A stretch of DNA of 64,000 nucleotides, taken from Selaginella moellendorffii. Its lineage: Eukaryota > Streptophyta > Lycopodiopsida > Selaginellales > Selaginellaceae. This document shows positions 41,415-52,981 of this stretch, in pieces; the stretch's first letter is position 1; the number at the start of each line of letters is the position of its first letter. Both the position numbers and the translations under genes were made by a program. The notes beneath the pieces were generated by a model, which was given only the letters and a program-made list of their open reading frames with translations, was not told the DNA's origin and did no database searches. The DNA is taken from the NCBI RefSeq assembly GCF_000143415.4, contig NW_003314263.1, positions 2,358,041 to 2,422,040 on the forward strand, in the 5' to 3' direction.

Positions 41415-44400
41415 GCTCTAAGAACCCTAAAATGCCCACTTAAAAATCAATTTTTCTTTTACCTTTAAATGTAGTTTAATGTCTCATAAAACTTTAACAC
41501 TGCCCATTAAATTAGTTCTTCTACTTAGGGTCTTTTAGCAAGACAAGAAACCAAAAGCCTACCTTGCTCGGAACCAATTTTAAAATAAACCATTTTTTTA
41601 GGGTAGTTTAACCATATGTTTAAGAAACTTTTTACTAGTCAATTGTTGGCAATTGCCCCTCTGTTTAGTTCTAGTCGAGTTACATCATTATCGTCTTCTA
41701 CCATGTTTTTTGTGTTTAGTCCAAGAGCTCGCATTTCTTCATTGACATTAGTGTCTCCAATGTAAATTAGAAAATTATGCAAAATGCAGCAGGAAAAAAA
41801 ACAAAAGAAGAATGAAGCTAGGACATAGCTTTAAGCAAATGAAATACACATTCTACAAATTGGTCTTCCTTTTGAGAGCTCTTTGTTGTAGAAGCGCTTG
41901 GTTTCATTGAGATCTACTGATTATGGAGAAATGGTCATAATCCACAGACAGCACAATTAGCCTTTGTCACAAAGTAGGTACCATGGGAGTGATCTAAATG
42001 TAGAAGTTGAGGTATAGATTGCAGATTTTCGGAGTACACCAACCATGGCGCTACTGCAAGTATAGCCAATAGCAATCCTTCTTCCACTACAGTTCTGCTT
42101 TAGTTGTTCGTGCATCAAGAGATCCAAGACACCTTAAATCCAAGTATCAAGAGTAGCCACAAAAATTGAATGATTTCTTTAGGAGTAGCAACAGCAATGG
42201 TGAATGGTTTATTAGTTTTTCCATTTCAAGCCCAAAGTTTTGCTTTGCTTTGGGAAGAACACTTTCTCCATTCCTTGGAAGGGCCAGTTGTTCCAAATTC
42301 TTGTGGTTGCCAAGGATTTTCTATGAGGAGCAACATGTGTTGGAAGAACTTAAGCACACTTTTAGAATTTCAAAGTAGCTTGCATTATAGAGAAGCTTGT
42401 AGTGGGCAAATCAATCTGATCAATCCACATTAAAGAATTGAAATTGATACTAAAAACTGACATACCCTAATCAATTGATTTGTTCTAGGTGGCACTATTG
42501 CCCAACAATTGCACTCTTTGAGTTTTCCTTTACTAGCAAAGATGCATGTAAAATCATTTTAGCCCCATTAAGGAGCATTTGTGCAGCATCTTGCTCAAAT
42601 ATCAAGAAAACAATACCAAGAAGTGGAAAAAGAGCTTACACCACCATTAACACAAATTGTAAATGAATAACAAATGGTGAATATGTCAAATAATACACAT
42701 GAAAAGGAGGTTTGTTACTTCTTGGCTATGTGTATTAATTATGATTAACTTGTATGGCTTTGTAGCCTACATCCACACTAGTAGAAGCCATTGCTATTAT
42801 GGCTGCCACAATATACATGACAAGGTATATCAACTCTTTAGCTTGTATATATTACATACTATAATTTTATTTGGCTTTATAAGAAACATTGGCACAACTG
42901 CAAGACAATCAAATATTCTAGCAAATGTTTCTTACATCTGAGGTTTGTTTAATTTTTATCCAAAGTTAACAACAACTACATATTTTCTTAATACTTTTGT
43001 AGGGATCAAAAGAAGCAAGTGATATTGTATAAGAGACTGTTATTGTTGTGTATGAGGTGAAAGAAACAATGTGAGAATCTAAAATTGTTTCTAGCCCCTC
43101 TCACGTTGCATTTTCCATTGTAGCCACAGTAGAAGAATATTGATAGTAGTGCACAAAAATAATTAACAACTATCATTAAAGAAATATCACTATAAGTAGT
43201 TTCATTTCTTTATTTAAACTGGAAAAATACCTATAAGAACTTTAAAGCTTAACATAATAACCTTAAAACAAATAATGAAACTATTATTAGGATTGGAGCC
43301 TTTTTTTACCAACATGAAGTAATACTATAAGAGTGAGAAACATATATACCAATTACTAAATACCAAAAAAATTAAAATAAAAAAGGTATTAAAGTACTTT
43401 GTTGAACAAATTGTGAAATTCTGACAATTAATCCTTTCTAAAAAAGCTTGGTCCACAAATACCTGGGACTATAATATTATAACAGTAATAGATTAGTTAC
43501 TAGAAAAATATATATATATCTATAACTATATTTTATAAAATGTATTATTAACCAATATATATATGCAACAAAATATGTAAATTGTGCTAAAAACTAGGTG
43601 CATACAAAGACCAAAACATTATTCTAAAAATTACTGTCTTCAATAGTCACATAAATAGTTTCAAAACTATATCTATATCAGTGAATCATATATACTTACT
43701 TTTACTCCCAAGTTGCTCCTTAACCATATTAAAAACTACACTAGTAATCACTCCTAGAGTGATTGTTAAATAGGACATGAATTATACTAAAAACTAACAA
43801 AAGAACCATGTGTGAAATCATTTATGTCGTGGTCCCAAACCAGAGCAATTAAAAAACCATTTCCAAAACTAGAAAAGTGGCATATAGATTTTTCTTAGAC
43901 AACTGGTTATACACAAAAACCATATTGACAGGTGTGCTATGTTACCATGGCTAAAACTAATTTATAAATAACTCAGGGAAGTTAGAAGAAATGATGAGAT
44001 CAACAGAAAAATCACATTAAGTATCACCAGAGGCTGCAATTTACTTAAGCCACATTAATAACAATAACAATTCATATATAAGCTATGCTTTAGGAATGAG
44101 TAAACATTTTTCTCCTTCTAAGTGGCAATAGAATCCATGGTTTTGCCTAATATTCTTATTTAATAATGTTTTTACATTTACACATCCAATATGAGTATTA
44201 AATTTAGTTTCCTACCAAATGTTCAATTTGTGTTATAAGAAAATAATCTCTTGTAATTGAAGATAAGTAAATAAAAAGCAGTTAGGTTTCTGTAAACAAT
44301 GTAATACTACTATTTTATTTTCATTATATTATAAAATATTACCATCTTTTTGAGCTATAAGAAAGTAGAAACCATAATGCTCAATAGTATTAGGTGATGT

Positions 44401-45425
44401 TTTAAAGAAATTTTTCTCAGAATAAAGAGAAACTTAACAATTTGATTGTAAAATTAAACCATTCTTTCCATTTGGATTGGTCTGATAAGATTATTTTGTA
44501 AAGAAGCATTTAAAGATTTCAAGTTATTACAACTTTTATATGAAGGTATAAATGTATCCAAGAAATGTGTATCAATAATTATAAACACTTCCTAGATATA
44601 TAATCTAGACATAGTTTAAATAACTCTTTAATACCTGTTCTTAATCTATTTTCAGTGATTGTACTTAGAGGATATATGATACGATCAGGAGTAGTCAAAT
44701 ATAATCTTCTAAGTTGTAGTTTTCATATAATTTATTGGATATATGGGACTACTCCAGTTTTAATTTGTGATGTAAGAAAATTAAAATTATCAAGATCTAT
44801 CAGCTAAAGAGTTATGTCTAAGTTACTTCTATTGATACTGCATGTTCAATAAAATATACAATAATATTGATTACAAATAATTATTTTACAAATAATAAAT
44901 TTTTATAAACTACATAATCATTTTCTAAAATTTCAATATTTTTTATTTCTTCCAAATTACTGTATTTTTAAATATTATTTTCAAAAGAATATTATTCTAG
45001 AAAAAGTCCAGGTCACATCAAGTGGCTTGCAGCAACATAAGGTTGTGAAGATCTATGTACCAAGTATCACAAATACCAAAGACCATGATGAATACAATAG
45101 CAACAGCACTTGGTTTGCTTAATAATAATTTTTACTAATCCAATTGATAAAATAGAAGTTTATAATTATATAATATTTATAATTTATAAACACAAGATTA
45201 ATTTTATTGAATATCAACCATTAGAGAATATACTAAAAAGTGTTAAGGAAATTTTCTAAATTATAAATAGGTTTATAAAATATAAATACAAGAGTAATCT
45301 AAATGAACAACAACTGTTAGATGGTAAAATGTCCTAGAATATTTAAGTATATTCTAAATATATCTACTACTCCCAATATACTATGAAAATTCATTGGAGA
45401 TGCTTTTGTTTTTGTGATTGAAAGC
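41415..45425. other. Four-kilobase AT-rich gap
   Basis: No gene, tRNA or clear repeat is seen. Short frames at 42166-42433 and 42699-42941 look like chance. A - strand stretch near 41880-42010 faintly recalls a transposase but is too broken to name. Confidence 0.5.
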
Positions 45426-46105
45426 CTTTGTCACCAGCTGGTGACATGGAGATCAGAGTACTTGTAAAAGCAGAGGTGCGCTACATCCAAGAGATCCAAG
45501 AGAGGATGTAACCAGCAAATCCAAAACTGCCCTTAGAAGTTGACGAACTATCAATCTGGATGAGATCAATCCGGAAGTGTAATTTTAGCAACCCCTTTCC
45601 TCTACAAATATCCCCGCCCTCGCGGTAATCGTGGAAAGTCGACAAGAGTGGGCTCCCTCCAGGTAACGCGATCAAAGCAAAGAAAAATCCCCATTCCCAT
45701 CTCATTCCCATTCCTTTCTCATGCCGACATATCATTTCGATTTTCAATGCAAAGTCGCTGCGTGGCTGTCGATTCACTCTCTCAGGTTTGTTTAATCTCC
45801 ATGCCGGGTTGATCGCAAAAAACGACCCCGCCGCCGTCCTTGTTTGACACTTGCTTACACGCACACGAGTCAACACATAAAGGTCCCCGTACGCTTTTCT
45901 TATCGCTTTCTTTGGCTTGTTGATTTCCTTCGCTTTGATTTCCTCCCGGTTTTCTTCCCTGTTTGCGTGCTTGTTTTTTTTCTTCCAAAACGGGTGGGTG
46001 TGTGTGGTGTTTATTACGAGACAGTCAGTCTGATCTCTTTCACATATGGACCCCTGCGCCGCGCGCCTCTATACTCTCCCAAAGTCTCCACAATTTATGG
46101 TCGCT

Positions 46106-46113
46106 TATAAAAG
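46106..46113 (+). promoter_or_regulatory. TATA box of the NIP gene
   Basis: TATAAAAG lies about 124 bp upstream of the ATG at 46230, in a pyrimidine-rich leader, a normal distance for a plant core promoter with a leader of about 90 bases. Confidence 0.6.
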
Positions 46114-46229
46114 CTTGCACGACTTCTCTGCCTCCTCGCGCACAACCATCTCTCCTCTCCCCAATTCCTCGCCTGGTCGAATGTGATCGCTTCTTGGGCT
46201 GTGCTGCGACGACCTTCCTGACCCGATCC

Positions 46230-47460
46230 ATGGCAGCAGCGGCGGCAGGGATGAACGATTTCCAGCTCAGCGAGATCCGGGTCACGCCAGCGCCCTCCAT
46301 CGCTCTCCCCGGGAATGGCCACCAGATTCATCACCAGGCCTCGCCTCCCGCGGCCTCTAGGGGATGCTTTCCAGTCGCCATCGTGCCCAAATCCACGCTC
46401 TTCCAGAAGGTAATGGATCGATTTCCCCCCTCTTCTTCCTCTCTCTGTCCCCTGTTTATAGGGTTCTTGGGATGTGTAGATTGGCGCGGAAGTGATCAGC
46501 ACATTCATCCTCGTCTTCGCGGGATGTGGCGCCGCGATGGTGGACGCCAAGTACAAGGATTCGATCACCCACTTGGGCGTCTCGGCGGCGTTTGGGCTTG
46601 TGGTGATGATCATGGTCTACGCCGTCGGCCACATCTCTGGAGCTCACATGAATCCGGCCGTGACTCTGGCGTTTGCGACCGTGCGCCATTTCCCCTGGCA
46701 GCAAGTAAGCTAGATCTCTCGCCTAGATTCTCGTGTTTGAGTGGTCGATTGAGTTAGATTTGGATTGATCGTGAATTAGTCGATGGTTCTTCTTTGTGTT
46801 CTTTCCCGCGATCTTCGTCGCTAACTTTGGAAGTGTTTGATTGAAATCTCTCCTCTCTCCCAGGTTCCTGCCTACATCGGCGCACAGATCACTGCCGCGA
46901 TCACTGCCGCGTTTGCGCTGCGGCTGATCATCAGCCCCGTGGCTAACATCGGTGCCACAATTCCCGCTGGAAGCGATCTCCAGTCGTTCTATCTGGAAGC
47001 GATCATCACCTACATTCTCATGTTCGTCGTCTCCGCCGTCGCCACCGACGCTCGAGCGGTAAGCGCCGACACATCCTCTCTGTAGATGCCGCTCTAATGT
47101 CCGCGACGATCGTGTAGATTGGAGAATTGGCAGGCCTCGCAATCGGTGCTACAGTGGGCTTGAATGCCATCTTCGCCGGGTAAGCCACTCATTCCCCCTT
47201 TTGGATCGATCAAACTGGACAAAATCCTTCTCGAGCTTTACGACATTTTTCTCCCTCGTTCGCTCAGGCCAATATCGGGCGCGTCAATGAATCCAGCACG
47301 AAGCTTGGGCCCCGCGATCGCCGCGAACAACTACAGTGGATTGTGGGTTTACATTGTCGGCCCGACAGTCGGCGCGCTGGCGGGTGCGTGTTCTTACAAC
47401 ATGATCCGGCTGCCCGTGAAGCCGGACGAGCTCCCCAGGGCCGCTAGCTTCAAGAGATAG
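46230..47460 (+). CDS. NIP-type aquaporin (nodulin-26-like intrinsic protein)
   Basis: Five exons (46230-46409, 46480-46704, 46864-47058, 47118-47179, 47268-47460) join to 284 codons with GT...AG introns of 59-159 bp. The protein is a six-helix channel with two NPA motifs (GAHMNPAVT and GASMNPARS), a long N-terminus as in NIPs, and a NIP-like end. The two NPA motifs are separated by 108 residues, as in the rice silicon channel Lsi1. Aligned to Lsi1, the selectivity-filter positions read Phe (H2), Ala (H5), Ala (LE1), Arg (LE2). This differs from the NIP2 set Gly-Ser-Gly-Arg and from the usual NIP1 and NIP3 sets. NIPs move small neutral solutes such as glycerol, boric, silicic or arsenous acid; the substrate here cannot be assigned. 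The start ATG is in a good context (ccATGg). Confidence 0.9.
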
Positions 47461-47961
47461 AACAAGGCTGTAAAAAGAATAGCAGCTTTAGGTGACCACC
47501 TAAGTGATAACTCAAGTAAAAAAATAACTAGTTAGCCATCTCTCGCTTACTCACTAGTTTAACAATTGGAAATTCCATTCATTCATTTAGTAATTGTTTA
47601 CAGGGTCTTGTGGCGCCGACGAGACCGACGGATTATAATAAACTGTTTTAATAATCTTACTGCGAGGTTTTGTCCTCCCAATATTCTTGATTTACTTCAT
47701 GGTAGTGGAGGATTTCCATCGTAGCTCTAAATTATCAATTATCTTTTCTTGTTTAACATTTTAAGAAAATACCAGTGGAGCAAACGAACTGCTAAGGATA
47801 AAAATATTTGGTTGGAGTGTTAAGAAAAGATCTTAGGATTTTAAATTAAATTAATTTAACCCCATTGAAAAACTTATAGCTTAGTAAGAACATAATAGTC
47901 AAAGGCTTGGTCAGTTTCTTGGTCACGCTCAAAGAAACAACAGCATCTTTGCCAATCTAAC
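47461..47961. other. Intergenic DNA after the NIP gene
   Basis: 3' flank with no recognised gene. Confidence 0.4.
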
Positions 47962-48686
47962 ATGATTAGATTTTGTATGCACTTGAGCAGCCAAAAACAG
48001 CTTGGAGTGGCAGACAGAATCCAGCTTCTTCTTCCATTTTGCAAAAACAGGCGTTGGAGTCTATGCTTCATGTTGCCTGTCCTATTGGCTCTATCGAAGC
48101 CACAGTTAGAATTGTTGGCCCCTCCCTCCAACTCTAAATCTCCTGATTCATGGTACGAGAGCAGGCCTGTATCAGATCCACCAAGCCCATTGCTCAAAGA
48201 GAAGCTTGTTTTGCATGCTGGGAGAGAAAGGTCTTTAAGAAGTCCCATTAGCAGGTAATTACTTTGTGCATTTAATTTTGAAACTATAAAACCACATTAT
48301 TGAACTGACAATTATTTTTATTCACGTTCTCACACTCAAAGAAATAGCCAAATAGATAAGTTACCGGTTTCTCGAGAGGACTTTTCCAGTAAATCGAAGT
48401 CAAAGAGTAGGCCAGAAAGGAGGTTGGATGTCATTAATTCTTCAAGAAACTCTGGACTAAAGTGCGTCACAGAGGTGACCACGCGGATAAAAATTTCAAC
48501 TGTGGCCCCCTACACACTCTCACATACTCACTCACACCGAGCTCCTTAAGTACGCACGAAAATGGTTTGGTTGCTCAAATCTCACTCATTCTTTCTCTGA
48601 ACAGGAAGAATGACCTTTGTAGCTTTCCAGGCTCCAAAGCTCCCGGGAGTGGCCAAAGTCTTGTAACTCTGCACGGGAAGAAAGAA
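47962..48686 (+). other. Possible upstream exons of the NPF gene, unresolved
   Basis: An open frame from ATG 47962 ends at a plausible donor (AGCAG|GTAATT, 48254). A second stretch from about 48342 (NSQIDKLPVSREDF) can be spliced in frame. With a donor at AAA|GTGCGT (about 48461), the frame leads through KNDLCSFPGSKAPGSG to the ATG at 48687. This would add an N-terminal extension of about 160 residues not usual in NPF proteins. The opposite strand is also open over part of this region, so it may instead be leader sequence or another gene. Confidence 0.3.
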
Positions 48687-50702
48687 ATGGTAAGTTCATC
48701 TAGACTGTCCGGCACAAGATCTAAGCAAAACAACCGCAGGAATTGGAGAGCAAAGCACAGGCTTACTTGTATGCGCAGAATGGAACTCTGGATTTCAAAG
48801 GCCGGCCTGCTCTCAAGAAGAAGACCGGACGATGGCCGGGAGCCATCCCAATGCTCGGTGAGGGTGCACTGTCTCGTTCTCTGCCAGTTCTAAAAGCTTT
48901 TCTTTCCTGTGCCGCAGTGATCCAAATGTCTGCCACTGTCATCTTCTTCGGCATAGTTTCCAACCTGGTGACTTACTTGACGACCGTTATGCATCAAGGT
49001 GTTGCCAGATCCGCCAGAGATCTCACTAATTGGCAAGGAACGCTCTTCGTCTCGTCAGTTCTCGGAGCTTTTCTCTCCGACACATATTGGGGGCGCTACA
49101 AGACGCTGTTGTACTCGTTTCTTCTCTACTGCGTGGTGAGTAGTAGACTAAGTAGTGAGCTTGCCGCAAACTTTCTTCTCTCTGCAAAACAAAAACCATC
49201 ATCACCATCATCACTTCACACACTTCGAAAGAAAAAAAACTAAACTTCCTGACAGGGACTGAGCTGCCTTACCATCTCCGCATCCGTCAGAAGCTTGAGG
49301 CCTCCAAGTTGTCCCGCTCGAAACTACACTTGCCAGCCAGCGTCCACTGCTCAGAATGCCTTGTTCTTCTTCTCCCTCTACGCCATAGCGTTTGCGGGCG
49401 GAAGCTCCACCGCCTCGTTCATGTCCTTTGGAGCCGACCAGTTCGATGAGTCCGACGACGTCGAGAGGCCGCAAAAGTACTCCTTCTTCAACTTCCTGCT
49501 CTGTGCCATTCACGTCGGAGGCCTGATATCAGTCACCGTCCTCGTCTACATCGAGGACAACGTAGGCTTCTCCTGGGGCTTCGGCATTCTCGTCATCGTT
49601 CTCTCCATCGCCTTGGTCGTCTTTCTCATCCAGATGCCGAGATACCGCTACCGTCGTCCCGACGGAAGCCCCCTCACAAAGATCGCACAAGTCCTGGTCT
49701 CCGCTTTCCGAAAGCGTCGCAACAGATTCGGAGCTCTTGAGCTCTACGAGGAAAAGTCCATCGCCAAAGGCAAAAGACACATCCCCCACACCGACGAGTT
49801 CCTGTGAGTAGTGCCTGTCATCTTCTTCCGTCCCTTTGCTCCTGTTCTAAAAGCCGCGGTGTTCGTCGTCCAGGTTCCTTGACAAGGCAGCACTCAAACT
49901 CGATGGTGACATGGATATGGAAGTGGAATCCACGACGAAAACCAGCCCCTGGAAGCTTTCCACCGTGACGCGAGTCGAGGAGGTAAAGCTCGTCATACGA
50001 ATGCTCCCAGTCTGGTTCGCAACGCTATGGTTTACCACTGCTCCAACCCAGTCCGCCACCTTCTTCCTCCGCCAAGGAATGGCTATGGACAACCGGCTTG
50101 GAAGCACCTCCTTCAAGATCCCGCCAGCGTCCATGCTTCTCTTCAGCAACATCACCGTCGTGCTCTTCCTCCCGTTCTACGACCGGATCCTCGTCCCGGC
50201 CATGAGAAAGATCTCCAAGAACGAGCGCGGCATCACCTTGCTCCAGCGAACCGGGCTGGGGATCTTCGTCACCGTGATCGCGCTCGTCACCGCGGCACTG
50301 GTGGAGATCAAGAGGAAGGACGAGAACTCCAGCTCCAGGAAGCTAGGAATCTTCTGGCTGCTGCCACAGTACGCGCTGCTGGGCATGGCGGAGGGCCTGG
50401 CCAACACGAGCATGCTGGAGTTCTTCCACGAGCAATCGCCCGATACCTTCCACAGCCTGGGGATCAGCCTGGGGCTCGCGAACCTGGGCGTGGGGAGCTT
50501 CATGAGCAGCGTGCTCATTACCTGCGTCGGCCGCGCGGCGCCGTCGTGGCTCCAGAACGATGTGAATGCCGGGCATCTGGATCGCTACTACTGGCTGATG
50601 GCGGGGCTGAGTGTCGCGAACCTGGCGATCTATGTGCCGCTGGCGCGATGGTACTCGTACAAGAGCCCGGATCCCTACGCCGAGACAACGCAAGAACCCT
50701 AA
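48687..50702 (+). CDS. NPF (NRT1/PTR family) transporter
   Basis: Exons 48687-48689 (ATG alone), 48740-48857, 48918-49135, 49256-49803 and 49874-50702 join to 571 codons. Features are TLDFKGRPALKKKTGRW at the N-terminus, the family signature region GAFLSDTYWGRYKT, FMSFGADQFDE, a cytosolic loop with PDGSPLTKIAQVLVSAFRK, and a C-terminal half with FFHEQSPDTFHSLG. The size and about 12 hydrophobic segments fit a proton-coupled nitrate, peptide or hormone carrier of the plasma membrane or tonoplast. In helix 1 the usual ExxE[RK] proton-coupling motif is absent: the stretch is VIQMSATVIFFGIVSNL. The mechanism may therefore be uncoupled or changed. A broken paralogue lies 7 kb upstream. The substrate is unknown. 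Confidence 0.88.
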
Positions 50703-51255
50703 ATGTGATAGAAGAAAATATTCTCTTTCAAATTCCAAAACATGTATTATTTATCGTTTCAAGAAGTCAAATCGAGTATCAAGCTACCTCAAGCTCTTGT
50801 GTGACTTTATTCCTAGAAACAAATACTTATCGGATTCCTGACGAGGTTGTAGCAATAGTCGTTCAAAAGTCCTTGTTGGAAAAGTCTTTTTTTGACTGGA
50901 ACTAATTAACTTTGACAATCTTGTGATTAAGCCAGAGACAATAGCAACTTCACTAAAGCAAGTGGGGTGGAGGTCGAGACTTAATCATTTCCTCTTGATA
51001 TGCCAATGGAATAGCTCGGCTCCCTTGATCCAGATGCTTGAGTCTGTGAATGCCACCATAAGCTCTAGGAGGAAAGTGTCTCGTCTCTCTTGGTTGGCTG
51101 GGAGGAACAAAACTGTCTTTTATATTTATATTACACGAAGTCCAGAAGCCATACCCAATGAGGTCCACTGCTTTGCCGCGAGTTTGCATATAAAGAAAAA
51201 CTATCCATTTAAAGTTATTTTCGGATATTTTAAGCCATCTGTGTAGCATTACCTC
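50703..51255. other. Convergent 3' flanks
   Basis: Space between the NPF gene (+) and the MBL-fold gene (-). Both strands have frames of about 100 codons (50923-51249) with no recognisable protein. They are probably untranslated. Confidence 0.4.
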
Positions 51256-52532
51256 TCACAATGTCAAGTGGAGTGGAATCCCAGGTGTTGGCTCCACGAC
51301 TTGTGTTCTTGGTGCAACTTCTTTTAAAGATGTCTGAAACAAATGAAATTCATTTCTCTGTTTTAAAAGTATGCTGTTACCTTGAAGCTCTCTACAGTCC
51401 CCACTTCAACCAGCAGCTTTGCAAGGATTCCTTTGGCATCTAAATCGCCATTGTTCATAGGTACAACATATCTGGAGGATATCCAAAATCCAGAGACAGA
51501 TGAGAACCAGAATAAAAAATATCAGTTACCTTGGCTGTAAAGTCTTAGCAAGCTCCACTGCGTCCTCTTGGCCTGACACAAGTGTAAACAATGGAAGCTT
51601 TTGTTGGATCACAGGCGTAATCACCACATCAGCTGTTTTGCCTTGGAGCAATTTCCGATCAAAAACACAGTGAGGCTCAATGTAAATTCGGGCATTTGGA
51701 TCAGACGTCTCAACAAAGTAGCTGTAAAAATAAAATGAGAAATGAAAGAAGTATAGAAAAAATGTTTTAACCCGTTTTCTGGTCGTTGCCATGGAGGTCC
51801 AAGAACAGGTCCTGCGGAAGCTGTTACTTTTAAACTTGACTTGCTTGAGGCCCTGAAACTTGTCTCTTGGCCTGGTTCTATGTAAGTGACCTTGAAAAAC
51901 AAATCGTAGAAAAACTAAGAAAAGAAAGATGAGTTACTTGTTTGAAGATCTTGCTAAGAATTGGCTCAGCATTTGGAGTTGCAATGACTTGAAGTTGTGG
52001 ATAAATCTTTGAGAGAGGCTCTAGAGTTCTTTTGTGGCAATGATCATCCAAACTTTGGGTGATAAGTAGACAATCCACATCTCCAAGTTCGTCAAGCTAC
52101 AGATCTTGAATACATTACACGGTTTTTAAGAAGTTGAGCTCAGATACCTTGAGTTTGTGGAGGTTTTTCTTTGCACCATCATATAGAAAAGGAACTCCAA
52201 AGTCTAGATTTCCAACAAGGACTGGATCAACCAAAATAGAGACCCCCGACACTCTCCACAGCCAGCTATTTCCCTAAAATCATGGAAAAAAACACTTGCT
52301 TTCAATCCAAAGTTCTGAGCATTCAAAAGAAATACCTCCAGATAAGTTAATTCCAGCTCCAAGGTTCTAGTTGCTTGTGCCGTGCTCGTGCAGTGGACTC
52401 GATTTCTTGCTCTGAAAGAAAAAATCGATAAATTGGATTGAAGTGCAAGGATTTTAAGTACCTGGGTGTAGAACAATTGCAAAAGGTGCTGCCAATCTTT
52501 GCTGGTGTCGGCAATGTCGAGGCTAACTCCAT
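51256..52532 (-). CDS. Plastid-type metallo-beta-lactamase-fold protein
   Basis: Eight exons on the - strand (52532-52462, 52411-52336, 52273-52148, 52096-51938, 51890-51772, 51721-51530, 51471-51381, 51333-51256) join to 303 codons, all GT...AG. The first 40 residues are Ser/Thr/Arg-rich (MELASTLPTPAKIGS), like a chloroplast transit peptide. The rest follows the plant MBL-fold family of Arabidopsis At1g29700: WLWRVSGVSILVDPVLVGNL, DCLLITQSLDDHCH, ATPNAEPIL, GPPWQRPENGY, EPHCVFD, VVITPVIQQ and PMNNGDLDAKG. The classical HxHxDH metal motif is reduced to QSLDDHCH, as in that family. The biochemical role is not established. The frame can be extended upstream of the ATG by HIVKLLA through another possible exon near 52640. 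Confidence 0.88.
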
Positions 52533-52697
52533 AGCCTTGCGATGAAGAAAATAGACACGTATACAAAAAAAAGTGCAGATGTTAGCAGAAAATCTAGCTT
52601 GGAGTTAAAGATGAAGTCTTACCAACAGTTTAACAATGTGAAGTAAGCTCCTTGTCGCATTCTATTTTTTAAAGCGACCTTTGGTACCTCCACATAC

Positions 52698-52850
52698 CTT
52701 ATCCAACTTCACTTCACTGTGGTCTTCTTCTAGTTTGTTGACTTCCTTATTTCGTTTGAAAAGGAGCATTTCGCATGGTTCTAAGAAACCCATTCCTCCA
52801 AGGACAACGTCAGCTGCATGCCTCCCCATCACGCCAAGACGCTGTTCCAT
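52698..52850 (-). other. Possible upstream exon of the MBL-fold gene, or separate short frame
   Basis: An ATG at 52850 starts 51 codons (MEQRLGVMGRHAADVVLGG ... EVKLDK) ending at a good donor, AAG|GTATGT. I could not join it in frame to the next exon without a stop, so it may be leader sequence with a small upstream frame. It faces the BAHD gene starting at 52982, so the two genes probably share a bidirectional promoter. Confidence 0.3.
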
Positions 52851-52981
52851 CGCGAAAATTTAATATCTTCACCACCTTTCAGCCGAGAGCCATCCACCGT
52901 TTTCCCTGTGTTGATCCCTTTCCCCTTCCAGTTGGCTGCTAAATTCCCATCCCCGGATATCTTTCTTTTCCGCCTTTCGCC

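Noticed and set aside
41700-42020. PIF/Harbinger-like transposase remnant on the - strand
   Set aside because: Only a faint, multiply broken resemblance over a few tens of residues.
45481-45876. 131-codon frame on the - strand upstream of the NIP gene
   Set aside because: No family resemblance; it overlaps the upstream region of the NIP gene.
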